Of a stretch of DNA of 64,000 nucleotides, positions 55,467 through 62,859 are shown one piece after another. Source of the stretch: an uncultured Sulfitobacter sp. GTDB taxonomy: Bacteria > Pseudomonadota > Alphaproteobacteria > Rhodobacterales > Rhodobacteraceae. Position numbers and translations under genes: made by a program. Within the stretch, counting starts at the first letter, position 1. Each line of letters opens with the position of its first letter. Below the pieces are notes generated by a model. It did no database searches and had not been told where the DNA came from. It saw only the letters and a list, made by a program, of their open reading frames with translations. Location: NCBI RefSeq assembly GCF_947502895.1, contig NZ_CANNBM010000003.1:310001-374000 (forward strand), in the 5' to 3' direction.

Positions 55467-57260
55467 TTAGTTGCTGCTGGTCAGGGTTATATCAGCGACT
55501 TGCGCAGGTTCAATGGTGGGCCGCATCCCCAACAAAGGTGCAACACGGCGGATCATTTCAGCTGCTACTGGCACCGCCGTCCAACCTGCGGTGCGGCGCG
55601 GTTTGTCGCCCGAGGTCATCACAGGCTCGTCGAGCGTGACAATCAGTACATAGCGCGGGTTTTCGGCTGGAAACATCGAAGCGAAGGTGTTGATATTTTT
55701 GTTTTTGTAATACCCGCCACCCGCACGCAGCTTTTCCGAAGTGCCTGTTTTGCCAGCCACAAAATAGCCCGGGACTTCGCCAAAACTTGCTGTTCCGTTC
55801 TTGCCTACGACCACGTCGCGCAGCATCCGCCGTGCTGCAGCGGCGACTTCGGTTCGCATCACACGCTCGCCCAGCTGCGGACCTTTTTGCTTGAGCAGTG
55901 TCGGTTTAACCGCAAGCCCCCCATTCGCAATCGCCGCATAACCTGCCGCCAGATGCATTGCTGTTGTGGATATGCCGTGACCATAAGATATCGTGACCGC
56001 TGACAGGTCGGTATAGCGCGCAGGCATCAAGGGCCGCCCACCAGAAGCTTCGACGATCTCGAACGGGGTCCGCACGGACAGGCCAAGTTTCTCCAGAAAT
56101 TTTTGCTGACGCTCTTTGCCGATCATTAGGGCCAGACGACCTGTGCCGCGGTTGGAGGATTTCTCGATGATCTGACTTACGCTCAGTGTGCCATAATTCT
56201 TGTTCTGGAACTCGCCAATCGTATGACCGCCAACTTTCATTGGTCCTGCGGTGTTAATCATTGTGTTGGCATTAACCAGCCCCAGCTCCATCGCTTGGGC
56301 AGCCGCGAAAATCTTGAAGGTCGAGCCAAGCTCATACACACCTTGAACCGAGCGGTTGAACAATGGGCTGTCAGACGGATCGCCCTCAATCGCGGGGCGC
56401 GGACGGTTGTTGGGATCAAAACTGGGCAATGATACGACGCTTACGACCTCGCCCGTATGCACGTCCATCAAGATCGAGGTGGCACCCTTGGCGTTCATCA
56501 GCTTCATGCCACCATCCAGAACACGCTCGGCTGCGGCCTGCACGGTCAGGTCAAGGCTCAATTCCAGCGGTTTGCCTGCATTTGCAGGATCGCGCAGGTA
56601 GTCGTCAAAATACTTCTCGGCACCGGCCACACCGATCACTTCGGCAGCACGCACACCTTCGCGGCCAAAGCTGGCACCGCCCATAATATGCGCGGCCAGT
56701 TTACCATTGGGATAAAGGCGCATATCGCGCGGAGCAAACAGCAGACCCGGATCACCAATATCATGTACGGCTTGCATCTGCTCGGGACTGATCTTCTTTT
56801 TCACCCACAAGAACTTGCGCTTACCGGTAAAGTCCTTGATGAGCCGCTCTTCTTTCAGGTCAGGGAAAATCTTGGCCAGCTGACGGGCGGCGCCTTCGGC
56901 GTCAATCATATGTGGCGGCTGGGCATAAAGCGCATGTGTGTCAAGATTAGTCGCGAGAATACGACCGTTGCGGTCCACGATATCTGCGCGGGTGTTGGCG
57001 ATAATCGAGCCGGGTGCGTGGGCGCGCGGCTCTACCGGATCAGAGATGGCGAGCAAGCCCATACGCGCGCCAACTACAGCAAAGGCGCAGAAAAAGAACA
57101 CACCGAGCACCAGCAGACGGCCCTCGGCACGGCTGCGGTCCTGATCGCGCATCTGCTCGTGCCGGATGCGGCGGTTCTGGTTTTCGATCGCGTCAGGGTT
57201 TTCACCTTTGGCACGGGCCTCAAGAATTCGGGCAAGCGGGCGCAGGGGGGTGCGGATCAT
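55467..57260 (-). CDS. ftsI: Peptidoglycan transpeptidase FtsI (PBP3)
   Basis: Division-specific class-B penicillin-binding protein, 597 residues. Short cytoplasmic head, one membrane helix (about 48-70), pedestal domain with RxxIVDRNGRILAT, and the transpeptidase motifs STFK (313-316, Ser313 acylated), SSN (368-370) and KTG (504-506). ATG overlaps the ftsL stop by four bases. Confidence 0.97.
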   Translation of the reverse strand: MIRTPLRPLARILEARAKGENPDAIENQNRRIRHEQMRDQDRSRAEGRLLVLGVFFFCAFAVVGARMGLLAISDPVEPRAHAPGSIIANTRADIVDRNGRILATNLDTHALYAQPPHMIDAEGAARQLAKIFPDLKEERLIKDFTGKRKFLWVKKKISPEQMQAVHDIGDPGLLFAPRDMRLYPNGKLAAHIMGGASFGREGVRAAEVIGVAGAEKYFDDYLRDPANAGKPLELSLDLTVQAAAERVLDGGMKLMNAKGATSILMDVHTGEVVSVVSLPSFDPNNRPRPAIEGDPSDSPLFNRSVQGVYELGSTFKIFAAAQAMELGLVNANTMINTAGPMKVGGHTIGEFQNKNYGTLSVSQIIEKSSNRGTGRLALMIGKERQQKFLEKLGLSVRTPFEIVEASGGRPLMPARYTDLSAVTISYGHGISTTAMHLAAGYAAIANGGLAVKPTLLKQKGPQLGERVMRTEVAAAARRMLRDVVVGKNGTASFGEVPGYFVAGKTGTSEKLRAGGGYYKNKNINTFASMFPAENPRYVLIVTLDEPVMTSGDKPRRTAGWTAVPVAAEMIRRVAPLLGMRPTIEPAQVADITLTSSN

Positions 57261-57607
57261 AGCGGATCCTCCGCATTCATGGTCGAGACATCAATGGAGT
57301 TGGTGATCGGCAGCAGTTTCGGTGTCGGGTATTGCACCTCGTCTACCTGCCCGAACTGGTCAGGGTGCAACGGCAACAGCTGCAAACGCTCGAAATTCAG
57401 CTCGGCCAAATCACGCAGGCGGTCGGGGCGGTTCTGGAATGCCCATTCAGCGCGCAAAACTGCCAGACGGGCATGGGCATTGCGAATTTCGTACCGCAGC
57501 TCGTCCGTGTCGTTCAGAATAGCTTGGGTGGCATAGTTTTCGCGGTAGGCCCAAAAGGCCAGTCCGATCACACCAAGAGCGGTCAAAACGTAAATCACCG
57601 ACTTCAT
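57257..57607 (-). CDS. ftsL: Cell division protein FtsL
   Basis: 116 residues. N-terminal membrane helix (MKSVIYVLTALGVIGLAFWAY) followed by a helical coiled-coil stretch (NDTDELRYEIRNAHARLAVLRAEWAFQNRPDRLRDLAE) that would pair with FtsB. It overlaps rsmH and ftsI by four bases each. The sequence is weakly conserved; identity rests on layout and position. Confidence 0.9.
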   Translation of the reverse strand: MKSVIYVLTALGVIGLAFWAYRENYATQAILNDTDELRYEIRNAHARLAVLRAEWAFQNRPDRLRDLAELNFERLQLLPLHPDQFGQVDEVQYPTPKLLPITNSIDVSTMNAEDPL

Positions 57608-58587
57608 CTCGTTTTCCCCTTCATCATCGGCATTCCTATGGCCCTCGCCTCGATACTGCCGGCTGGCGCGTCGGTGCGTGTGGCCACACGCAGCTTTGCA
57701 CTTCGGCTGCGTGGGTTTTCGTCCAACTCTTGCGCATCGGCGATGATGGCCTTGCGCGACTTGACCTTGAACTGCGGCGCGTCCTGTACCAGTTCGGGCG
57801 CAAAGCGGTTGGCGTTGCCGCCCGCCCCTGCGCGCGCCGTCAGAAAGCGTTTGACCATGCGGTCTTCGACTGAGTGGAACGTCACCACCGCCAGCTTACC
57901 GCCAGGTTTGAGCGCCCGTTCGGCGGCCATAAGACCCTCCCAAAGTTCGCCATACTCATTATTCACCGCAATGCGCAGCGCCTGAAAGGTCCGCGTTGCG
58001 GGGTGGCTCTGGTTGGGCTTGGGGCGCGGCAGACAGCTTTCGACCAATTTGGCCAGCTCCAGCGTCCGCGTCAGCGGCGCCTCTTCGCGCGCCAACACAA
58101 TTTTCTTGGCGATCCGGCGGCTTGCACGCTCTTCTCCATACAGAAAGATAATGTTGGCAAGCTCTTCCTCTGACGCCTCATTCACCAAATCAGCCGCCGA
58201 AGGGCCGTCTTGTGACATCCGCATATCCAGCGGGCCATCGCGCATGAACGAAAATCCGCGTTCGGCCAGATCAAGCTGCATCGAGGATACGCCGAGGTCG
58301 AGAACAACGCCGTCGAGGTCTTGGGCGTATTCATCCATTTTCGAAAAAACGCCGTGCTGCATTACCAGACGACCGCCATATTCGCTTGCCCAAGGGGCAG
58401 CCATCTCGAACGCCAGCGGGTCGCGGTCAACTGCGATAACACAGTCAGCGCCCGCGTCCAGAAAGCCACGCGTATAGCCGCCAGCACCAAAGGTCCCGTC
58501 CAGCCATGTGCCCTGCACAGGTGCCACGGCCTCAAGGATGGGGCGCAAGAGAACAGGAATGTGAGGGGATGTATTGGTGGCAGCCAT
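57604..58587 (-). CDS. rsmH: 16S rRNA (cytosine-1402-N4)-methyltransferase
   Basis: SAM-dependent enzyme that N4-methylates C1402 in the ribosomal P site. 327 residues: HIPVLLRPILEAVAP start, SAM loop DGTFGAGGYTRGFLDAG, LDLGVSSMQLDLAERGFSF, TRTFQALRIAVNNEYGELWEGL, and VTFHSVEDRMVKRF near the end. Six bases behind mraZ. Confidence 0.97.
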   Translation of the reverse strand: MAATNTSPHIPVLLRPILEAVAPVQGTWLDGTFGAGGYTRGFLDAGADCVIAVDRDPLAFEMAAPWASEYGGRLVMQHGVFSKMDEYAQDLDGVVLDLGVSSMQLDLAERGFSFMRDGPLDMRMSQDGPSAADLVNEASEEELANIIFLYGEERASRRIAKKIVLAREEAPLTRTLELAKLVESCLPRPKPNQSHPATRTFQALRIAVNNEYGELWEGLMAAERALKPGGKLAVVTFHSVEDRMVKRFLTARAGAGGNANRFAPELVQDAPQFKVKSRKAIIADAQELDENPRSRSAKLRVATRTDAPAGSIEARAIGMPMMKGKTR

Positions 58588-58593
58588 AACGCT

Positions 58594-59097
58594 CTACGCT
58601 CCGGCTGGTCCATCCAGGAACTGCATCGGATCGAAATCCTCTGGCAGCTCGTCGAGCCATGCCTCCTGCTTGGCCCGCTCTTGGGTGTCATAGGTTTCGG
58701 GCTGCCAAATCTGGAATGTGTCGCCCATCCCGATAAAGAACGCCTCTTTATCCAGCGCGATTTTATTGCGCAGCTTGGCAGGAAGAACCAAACGCCCGGT
58801 TTCATCGACAGTCGTAGGAAACGACTGCCCGTGAAACAGGGCTTGCAGCATCTTGCGCTCCATCGAGCCGCGCGGCAGTGCGTCGATCTTGGCATCCACC
58901 TCTTCTATCGCGGCCATTGTGTAGCATTCGAGGAAACTGCGGCGATGGTCGCCATAGACGATAACCAGCTCGGGCGTCTCGCCGGACTTCCAGTTAGGGT
59001 CAGACGCTTCCAGCACACGCCGAAAAGAGGCGGGTATAGATACCCTCCCCTTCGTGTCGACCTTGTGCTGGCTTTCGCCTCTGAACCTTCGGCTCAC
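58594..59097 (-). CDS. mraZ: Transcriptional regulator MraZ
   Basis: Double AbrB-fold protein and first gene of the dcw cluster. 167 residues, GTG start at 59097. Two repeat units: DTKGRVSIPASFRRVL near residue 14 and DETGRLVLPAKLRNKI near 98. In E. coli MraZ forms a ring that binds TGGGN repeats in its own promoter and represses the dcw operon. Boxes of that type lie upstream here. Confidence 0.96.
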   Translation of the reverse strand: MSRRFRGESQHKVDTKGRVSIPASFRRVLEASDPNWKSGETPELVIVYGDHRRSFLECYTMAAIEEVDAKIDALPRGSMERKMLQALFHGQSFPTTVDETGRLVLPAKLRNKIALDKEAFFIGMGDTFQIWQPETYDTQERAKQEAWLDELPEDFDPMQFLDGPAGA

Positions 59098-59414
59098 TGT
59101 GTTTGTCCCTTGCGCTTTGCGCCTCGTCGTTTTGCGTTTGGCACCCGTCGGTGCGATGCGCGGGCCTTATCGACCCGTTAAATGTAAAAAGGGCGGATTG
59201 ATCTGCTGCCACTGATCAACCCGCCGCTTTGTCCCGCTGTTGCGGGGAAGTCCGACTGCGCGCGCCACCTGGGGGGATGTCTGCTCGCCCGCGCGCCGGA
59301 TCTCTTTGGTCTGAAGAAAGCGAGGTGCCTGTATGAAACCTGCTAGAGTTTATTGTTGCGTGGGGTCGTTTGGTGCCCCGTGTCTCGATCTCTTCCGATG
59401 CACTAGGGATGCCA

Positions 59415-59429
59415 TGGGAAATCATGGGC
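59415..59429 (+). promoter_or_regulatory. MraZ-type box pair 1
   Basis: TGGGAAATCATGGGC: two TGGGN units with a 5-base spacer, the arrangement bound by E. coli MraZ. Plus strand, 318 bases before the mraZ start. Confidence 0.6.
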
Positions 59430-59478
59430 GTCTACAATTAATTTCGAAATATCAGTGAAGATTACGCTAACTCAGCAT

Positions 59479-59498
59479 GTATAAATCTAAATTTATAC
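59479..59498. repeat. Inverted repeat in AT-rich part of dcw control region
   Basis: Perfect 8-base arms (GTATAAAT and ATTTATAC) around CTAA. Could be an operator or just an AT-rich palindrome; the same bases could include a -10 element. Confidence 0.4.
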
Positions 59499-59583
59499 CA
59501 GAAAATTTAGAATTTTCGGAATATGTGCTGACAAACCGACCTATAACCACAACATATAGACAATTCTGGAAACGGGAATTTTT

Positions 59584-59598
59584 TCCCATGATTTCCCG
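59584..59598 (-). promoter_or_regulatory. MraZ-type box pair 2
   Basis: Minus strand CGGGAAATCATGGGA: same core as pair 1 on the opposite strand, first base C instead of T. A further single TGGGA lies at 59612 on the plus strand. Confidence 0.5.
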
Positions 59599-59740
59599 AT
59601 TTTTTTGACTGTGGGAAGACTTACCAATTCGTATTCCCCTTTTGTTCACAAGTAAACGACGACAAAGGATCCGAATCGCCCCCTATTCCCGTGAGAAACT
59701 GACCCTGCGCGCCCCGATCTCGCGAATTCAATCAAACCGC

Positions 59741-59755
59741 GCCCATCATTTCCCA
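59741..59755 (-). promoter_or_regulatory. MraZ-type box pair 3
   Basis: Minus strand TGGGAAATGATGGGC, again TGGGN-N5-TGGGN. Confidence 0.55.
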
Positions 59756-59762
59756 TGGCGCG

Positions 59763-59777
59763 TACCATCATTTCCCA
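59763..59777 (-). promoter_or_regulatory. MraZ-type box pair 4
   Basis: Minus strand TGGGAAATGATGGTA, one base off in the second unit, exactly 22 bases from pair 3 in the same direction. Confidence 0.5.
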
Positions 59778-59844
59778 TACCGCCCCAGCTTCGATGCAAT
59801 TGCGCGACTTCAAACAGTCTACACATGCGCGGGCAGCCATCGTT

Positions 59845-59864
59845 CTTGTGTAAACGGACACAAG
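59845..59864. repeat. Inverted repeat before the membrane protein gene
   Basis: CTTGTGT at 59845-59851 and ACACAAG at 59858-59864, a perfect 7-base inverted repeat with a six-base centre, eight bases from a candidate ATG. Possible operator or small hairpin in the leader. Confidence 0.4.
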
Positions 59865-59872
59865 CGGCCAAT

Positions 59873-60682
59873 ATGGCGTCAGGATCATTCATTCAGGTTT
59901 GCCCAGTGAACACTGCACTTGCACTTTTGCGCCACGCTCTGGGCCTTTTGACAGAAGCGCCGCTTAAAACGCTGGCTGTCGTCGCACCTGCGTTAGTGTT
60001 GATGTGTGGCGTGGGCGCCATCACAGCGCTGACCGCGCCCGAACTCCTGGCGCTGGACCCGACCAATCCTGATTTGCAAAGCATCAAGTCGGTACGTTTG
60101 TCTGCGATCCTGTTGGGCACATTCATACTCAGCTACGCGCTGATGGCTATCCTGTGGCATCGCCACACGCTGGGAAGCATCCGCAAACCGCAGCCGATGA
60201 CAGCCCCTTTGATCGGCGGATATTTATGGCGGGTGGTCGCGCTTGCACTGATCCAGCTTGTCGCCGGCCTTGCCCTTGTGATCCCGCTACTGATCGCAAG
60301 CCAGTCCGGCACAGCAGGCGCGCGCCCTCCGGCGTTGCCTTCCATGATGCTTACGACATTCATCACCCAACTGCTTTTGCTCTGGCTGTCACTCAGGCTC
60401 AGTCTGATTTTACCGGCCGCGGCGCTGGGGCGCCCTATCTCTATGCGGGTCAGTTGGCAGCATACTCTGCCCCTGACACGACCTTTGTGGGGCGTGGCTG
60501 CGGTGCTTGCACTGGTCAATACGGCCCTTACAGGGCTAACGACCCTGTTTGACCTATCACGTCCCGTTCACGCGCTGGTGCTGGAGTTGCCTATCTATAT
60601 CATCGAAGGGTTGCTGATCTTCAGCGTGCTCACAACACTTTATGCGCGCCAGATCCAGAAGACCGACAACGACAGCATTTAA
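59873..60682 (+). CDS. Hypothetical polytopic membrane protein
   Basis: About 269 residues from ATG 59873 (alternatives: GTG 59906, and an improbable longer frame to 59642). Five or six hydrophobic helices span the protein (VVAPALVLMCGVGAI, AILLGTFILSYALMAILW, VALALIQLVAGLALVIPLL, FITQLLLLWLSLRLSLILPA, GVAAVLALVNTALTG, IEGLLIFSVLTTLYA). Unlike a carrier, it lacks a recognisable motif; related in layout to large families of unknown integral membrane proteins. Convergent with mrp. Confidence 0.7.
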   Translation: MASGSFIQVCPVNTALALLRHALGLLTEAPLKTLAVVAPALVLMCGVGAITALTAPELLALDPTNPDLQSIKSVRLSAILLGTFILSYALMAILWHRHTLGSIRKPQPMTAPLIGGYLWRVVALALIQLVAGLALVIPLLIASQSGTAGARPPALPSMMLTTFITQLLLLWLSLRLSLILPAAALGRPISMRVSWQHTLPLTRPLWGVAAVLALVNTALTGLTTLFDLSRPVHALVLELPIYIIEGLLIFSVLTTLYARQIQKTDNDSI

Positions 60683-60684
60683 TC

Positions 60685-61758
60685 TTAGGCCATTCCGCCT
60701 TTAATCAGTCCCTCAGCGATGCGTGCATAGGCTTGGGCCATTGGCCCCTCGCCTGCAGCGACAGGTGTGCCACCGTCGCCCGCCAGACGCGTCTCCAGAT
60801 CAATAGGAAGTGTTCCCAACAGCGGAGCACCCATTTTGGTCGCCTCTGCAGCAACACCGCCCTGCCCGAATATCTGATGCTCTGCCCCGCAGTCGGGACA
60901 AACGAACATCGACATGTTCTCAATCAACCCCAGCACAGGTGTTTTGAGCGTACCAAACATATCCAGCGCCTTGCGGGCATCAATCAGTGCCACATCCTGC
61001 GGTGTGCTGACCACAATCGCGCCCGTAAGCTCGGACTTTGTGCACAAGGTCAGCTGTACATCGCCCGTGCCAGGGGGCAGATCAACCAAAAGAACATCCA
61101 GCTCGCCCCACTCCACCTGCCCCAGCATTTGTTGCAATGCCCCCATCAACATGGGACCGCGCCAGATCGTGGCCTTGCCTTCTTCCATCATGAAGCCGAT
61201 CGACATCAGCGTAACGCCATGCGCCTTTAGCGGGATGATGGTTTTGCCGTCGGGGCTGGCAGGGCGTTTGTTAACGCCCATCATGCGCGGAATGCTCGGT
61301 CCGTAGATGTCTGCATCCAGCAATCCTACTTTGCGCCCCTGCTTTGCCAACGCAACAGCCAGATTGGTACTGACGGTTGATTTACCAACCCCCCCTTTAC
61401 CCGAGCCGATGGCCACGATGCGCTTCACACCGCTTGGCTTGGTGGGGCCTTCTTGCGGCTTGGGGTGGCCGCCGATTTTGAGGCTCGGCGGGGCGGCAGG
61501 TTTGGCCGCAGGACCATGGGCTGTCAGAGCAACAGTGGCCTTACTCACCCCTGCCAATTCGGAGACAACCTTTTCCGCCGCATCGCGTAGCGGACCCATA
61601 GCGCGCGCCACTTCGGCATCGGGTGCTTCTATCACAAAACGCACAACACCGTTCTCTACCGTCAACGCACGCAGCAAATCATGGGCAACCAAGCTGCGCC
61701 CGTCGGGCAAGTTGATGCGCTCCAGCGCGGCAAGGACATCGGATTTTGTGACTGACAT
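60685..61758 (-). CDS. mrp: Mrp/NBP35-family Fe-S cluster carrier ATPase (ApbC)
   Basis: 357 residues from ATG 61758. An N-terminal MIP18/DUF59-like domain (residues 1-80) is joined to a P-loop ATPase by a Pro/Lys linker. Deviant Walker A GSGKGGVGKS at 118-127, Walker B/switch DADIYGPSIPRMMGV, and the CPDC cluster motif with Cys287 and Cys290 near the dimer interface. It loads Fe-S clusters onto targets. Start has a GGGGAGAAC-type leader. Its upstream region also holds the small-RNA promoter on the other strand. Confidence 0.95.
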   Translation of the reverse strand: MSVTKSDVLAALERINLPDGRSLVAHDLLRALTVENGVVRFVIEAPDAEVARAMGPLRDAAEKVVSELAGVSKATVALTAHGPAAKPAAPPSLKIGGHPKPQEGPTKPSGVKRIVAIGSGKGGVGKSTVSTNLAVALAKQGRKVGLLDADIYGPSIPRMMGVNKRPASPDGKTIIPLKAHGVTLMSIGFMMEEGKATIWRGPMLMGALQQMLGQVEWGELDVLLVDLPPGTGDVQLTLCTKSELTGAIVVSTPQDVALIDARKALDMFGTLKTPVLGLIENMSMFVCPDCGAEHQIFGQGGVAAEATKMGAPLLGTLPIDLETRLAGDGGTPVAAGEGPMAQAYARIAEGLIKGGMA

Positions 61759-61824
61759 AATAGTTCTCCCCTTTGCATCACCACATCGCATATTGCGCGA
61801 AATGCGCAAGGCCATGGTCCTGCG

Positions 61825-61900
61825 GCATGGCAGCAAAACACGGATGCACATAAATGAGGCAATTTCGCACATATGCAGATGCTGCATGGCAGCATTGCGG
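61825..61900 (+). repeat. GCATGGCAGCA repeats upstream of the small RNA promoter
   Basis: GCATGGCAGCA occurs at 61825-61835 and again, extended to GCATGGCAGCATTGCGG, at 61884-61900. A near copy (GCATTGCAGCATTGGCGG) stands before the DUF1127 promoter at 62173-62190. The region lies between mrp and the first small RNA. Confidence 0.45.
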
Positions 61901-61909
61901 AATTTATTA

Positions 61910-61938
61910 TTGTGCAAGCGCAGAAAGATTCGCTATAC
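61910..61938 (+). promoter_or_regulatory. Promoter of first small RNA
   Basis: TTGTGC (61910-61915), 17 bases, CTATAC (61933-61938). Transcription would start near 61945, just before the first hairpin. The elements resemble RpoH/RpoD-type sequences. Confidence 0.6.
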
Positions 61939-61944
61939 ATGAGA

Positions 61945-62066
61945 AGTGAAAACAATCCTCCCGATGGTTTTCTTGATTATCGAAGAGGCCTTCATCCTCC
62001 TCCCGAGGGCCCTCTTCTTCTTAGGCGGCGACATCTCCTCCTCCCTGATGTCGTCGCCATTTTTTT
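61945..62066 (+). ncRNA. CcsR-like small RNA with three CCUCCC-loop hairpins
   Basis: A 120-base transcript is predicted between the promoter above and a strong terminator. Hairpin 1 (61948-61972) shows CCTCCC in its loop; hairpin 2 (61982-62017) shows CCTCCTCCC at 61996-62004; hairpin 3 (62024-62058) is a 12-bp stem with CCTCCTCCC at 62037-62045 exactly in its loop, followed by seven T, and so is also the terminator. Hairpins with CCUCCUCCC in the loop define the CcsR stress RNAs of Rhodobacter sphaeroides, next to a DUF1127 gene. The motif complements Shine-Dalgarno sequences (GGAGGAGG). An 87-residue frame across it has no support. Confidence 0.72.
62024..62066 (+). terminator. Terminator of first small RNA
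   Basis: GGCGGCGACATC (62024-62035) with GATGTCGTCGCC (62047-62058), one G-U pair, loop TCCTCCTCCCT, tail ATTTTTTT. Strong. Confidence 0.88.
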
Positions 62067-62190
62067 GTCCATCGCTGCGCCTGCCGATCACGCCACCGTG
62101 ATCTCGTGTGACATTTTGTCTAACTTAAACATTTAGTTAACCTAAGGTTGCGTATGCAGAAAATGCATAGCCGCATTGCAGCATTGGCGG

Positions 62191-62219
62191 TTGCACGCAG
62201 GGCAACAAACCTTACTTAT
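62191..62219 (+). promoter_or_regulatory. Promoter candidate for DUF1127 gene and downstream RNAs
   Basis: TTGCAC (62191-62196), 17 bases, ACTTAT (62214-62219). Weak -10, normal -35 and spacing. A GTTGC/GCAAC inverted repeat (62190-62205) overlaps the -35 element. In Rhodobacter the equivalent unit is driven by RpoH factors. Confidence 0.45.
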
Positions 62220-62259
62220 GATCCACAACAAGACATACTGATGATGAGAAGAGAGCAAC

Positions 62260-62478
62260 ATGACATACTTCAACGACACCAACGTAGCCGTCTCCAGCCA
62301 GCCTAGCCGCATCGCAGCATTGTTTGATGCCATCGGATTGAAACTGCGCCAGCGCAAAGTCTACCGCCAGACATTCAATGAGCTGTGCACAATGACAGCA
62401 CGTGATCTGGCCGATCTGGGCATGTCGCGCGGTGATTTCAATCGTCTGGCGCGCGAAGCTGCCGAAATGGTCAAGTAA
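62260..62478 (+). CDS. DUF1127 small protein (CcaF1-like)
   Basis: 72 residues. The C-terminal half YRQTFNELCTMTARDLADLGMSRGDFNRLAREAA is the DUF1127 motif, a helix pair found in small, arginine-rich alphaproteobacterial proteins. In R. sphaeroides the DUF1127 protein CcaF1 binds RNA and helps mature the CcsR RNAs encoded behind it. The same layout here (promoter, DUF1127, CCUCCC hairpins) suggests the same role. The ATG follows GAGAAGAGAG. Confidence 0.85.
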   Translation: MTYFNDTNVAVSSQPSRIAALFDAIGLKLRQRKVYRQTFNELCTMTARDLADLGMSRGDFNRLAREAAEMVK

Positions 62479-62487
62479 TCGAAATTC

Positions 62488-62659
62488 CTCGCTGCCCGGT
62501 CCTCCCACTGGGCAGCGGTGAAAAAGCAGCAAAGCAGAGTCTCTCCTCCCAGATGACCCTATGCTGCAAAAGATGCATCTTTCCCTCCTCCCATTCGGAA
62601 GGGTGCATTTGATAGAGCGGCGATCCACACCTCCCTGTGGGTCGCCGTTTTATTTTTTT
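62488..62659 (+). ncRNA. CcsR-like small RNAs after DUF1127 (four CCUCCC-loop hairpins)
   Basis: Behind the DUF1127 stop come four stem-loops. A: CGCTGCCC/GGGCAGCG (62490-62517), loop with CCTCCC at 62501-62506. B: GTCTCT/AGATGAC within a GCAGCA/TGCTGC pair (62526-62567), loop CCTCCC at 62545-62550. C: a 14-bp stem (62571-62584 with 62597-62610), loop region CCTCCTCCC at 62584-62592. D: 11-bp stem (62619-62629 with 62636-62646), loop exactly CCTCCC, then GTTTTATTTTTTT. A+B and C+D look like two two-hairpin RNAs, the CcsR format. They would be cut from the DUF1127 messenger. Confidence 0.72.
62619..62659 (+). terminator. Terminator of the DUF1127/small-RNA unit
   Basis: Hairpin D plus its T tract. 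The T tract overlaps the last codons (Lys-Lys-stop) of the convergent XRE gene. Confidence 0.85.
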
Positions 62660-62859
62660 GGCAACGCCTCCAGCAAATCGCCAGGCTGGCACTCTAGCAC
62701 TTCACATATCCGGGCCAGCGTCTCGAAACGAACGCCTTTCACCCTACCCGATTTGAGCAAGCTGAGGTTCTGTTCGGTTATTCCGATTGCTTCGGCAAGC
62801 TCCCTGCCCTTCATCTTGCGGTGGGCCAGTACCATGTCCAGCCTGACGACAATCTCCAT
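62650..62859 (-). CDS. XRE-family small HTH regulator (YozG type)
   Basis: 69 residues from ATG 62859. A single helix-turn-helix domain: RLDMVLAHRKMKGRELAEAIGITEQNLSLLKSGRVKGVRFETLARICEVLECQPGDLLE. Such YozG-like proteins usually sit beside DUF2975 membrane genes, as here: the ATG shares a base with the stop of the DUF2975 gene (TGATG), so they are coupled. The membrane partner may control the regulator; the target is unknown. Confidence 0.88.
   Translation of the reverse strand: MEIVVRLDMVLAHRKMKGRELAEAIGITEQNLSLLKSGRVKGVRFETLARICEVLECQPGDLLEALPKK

Larger units (their letters stand above)
59098..59872. other. mraZ/dcw control region
   Basis: 775 bases without a convincing gene. The left part is GC-rich, 59430-59640 is AT-rich and likely to hold promoters, and the right part leads to a membrane protein. 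Inside are four MraZ-type box pairs and two inverted repeats, listed separately. No clear sigma-70 -35/-10 pair could be set for mraZ. Confidence 0.6.

Noticed and set aside
61873..62136. 87-residue frame through the first small RNA
   Set aside because: No ribosome site; it runs through three hairpins and a strong terminator, so RNA function explains the sequence better.
62125..62140. TTAA-N8-TTAA resembling a CtrA site
   Set aside because: CtrA sites need a seven-base spacer; this has eight and is in AT-rich DNA.
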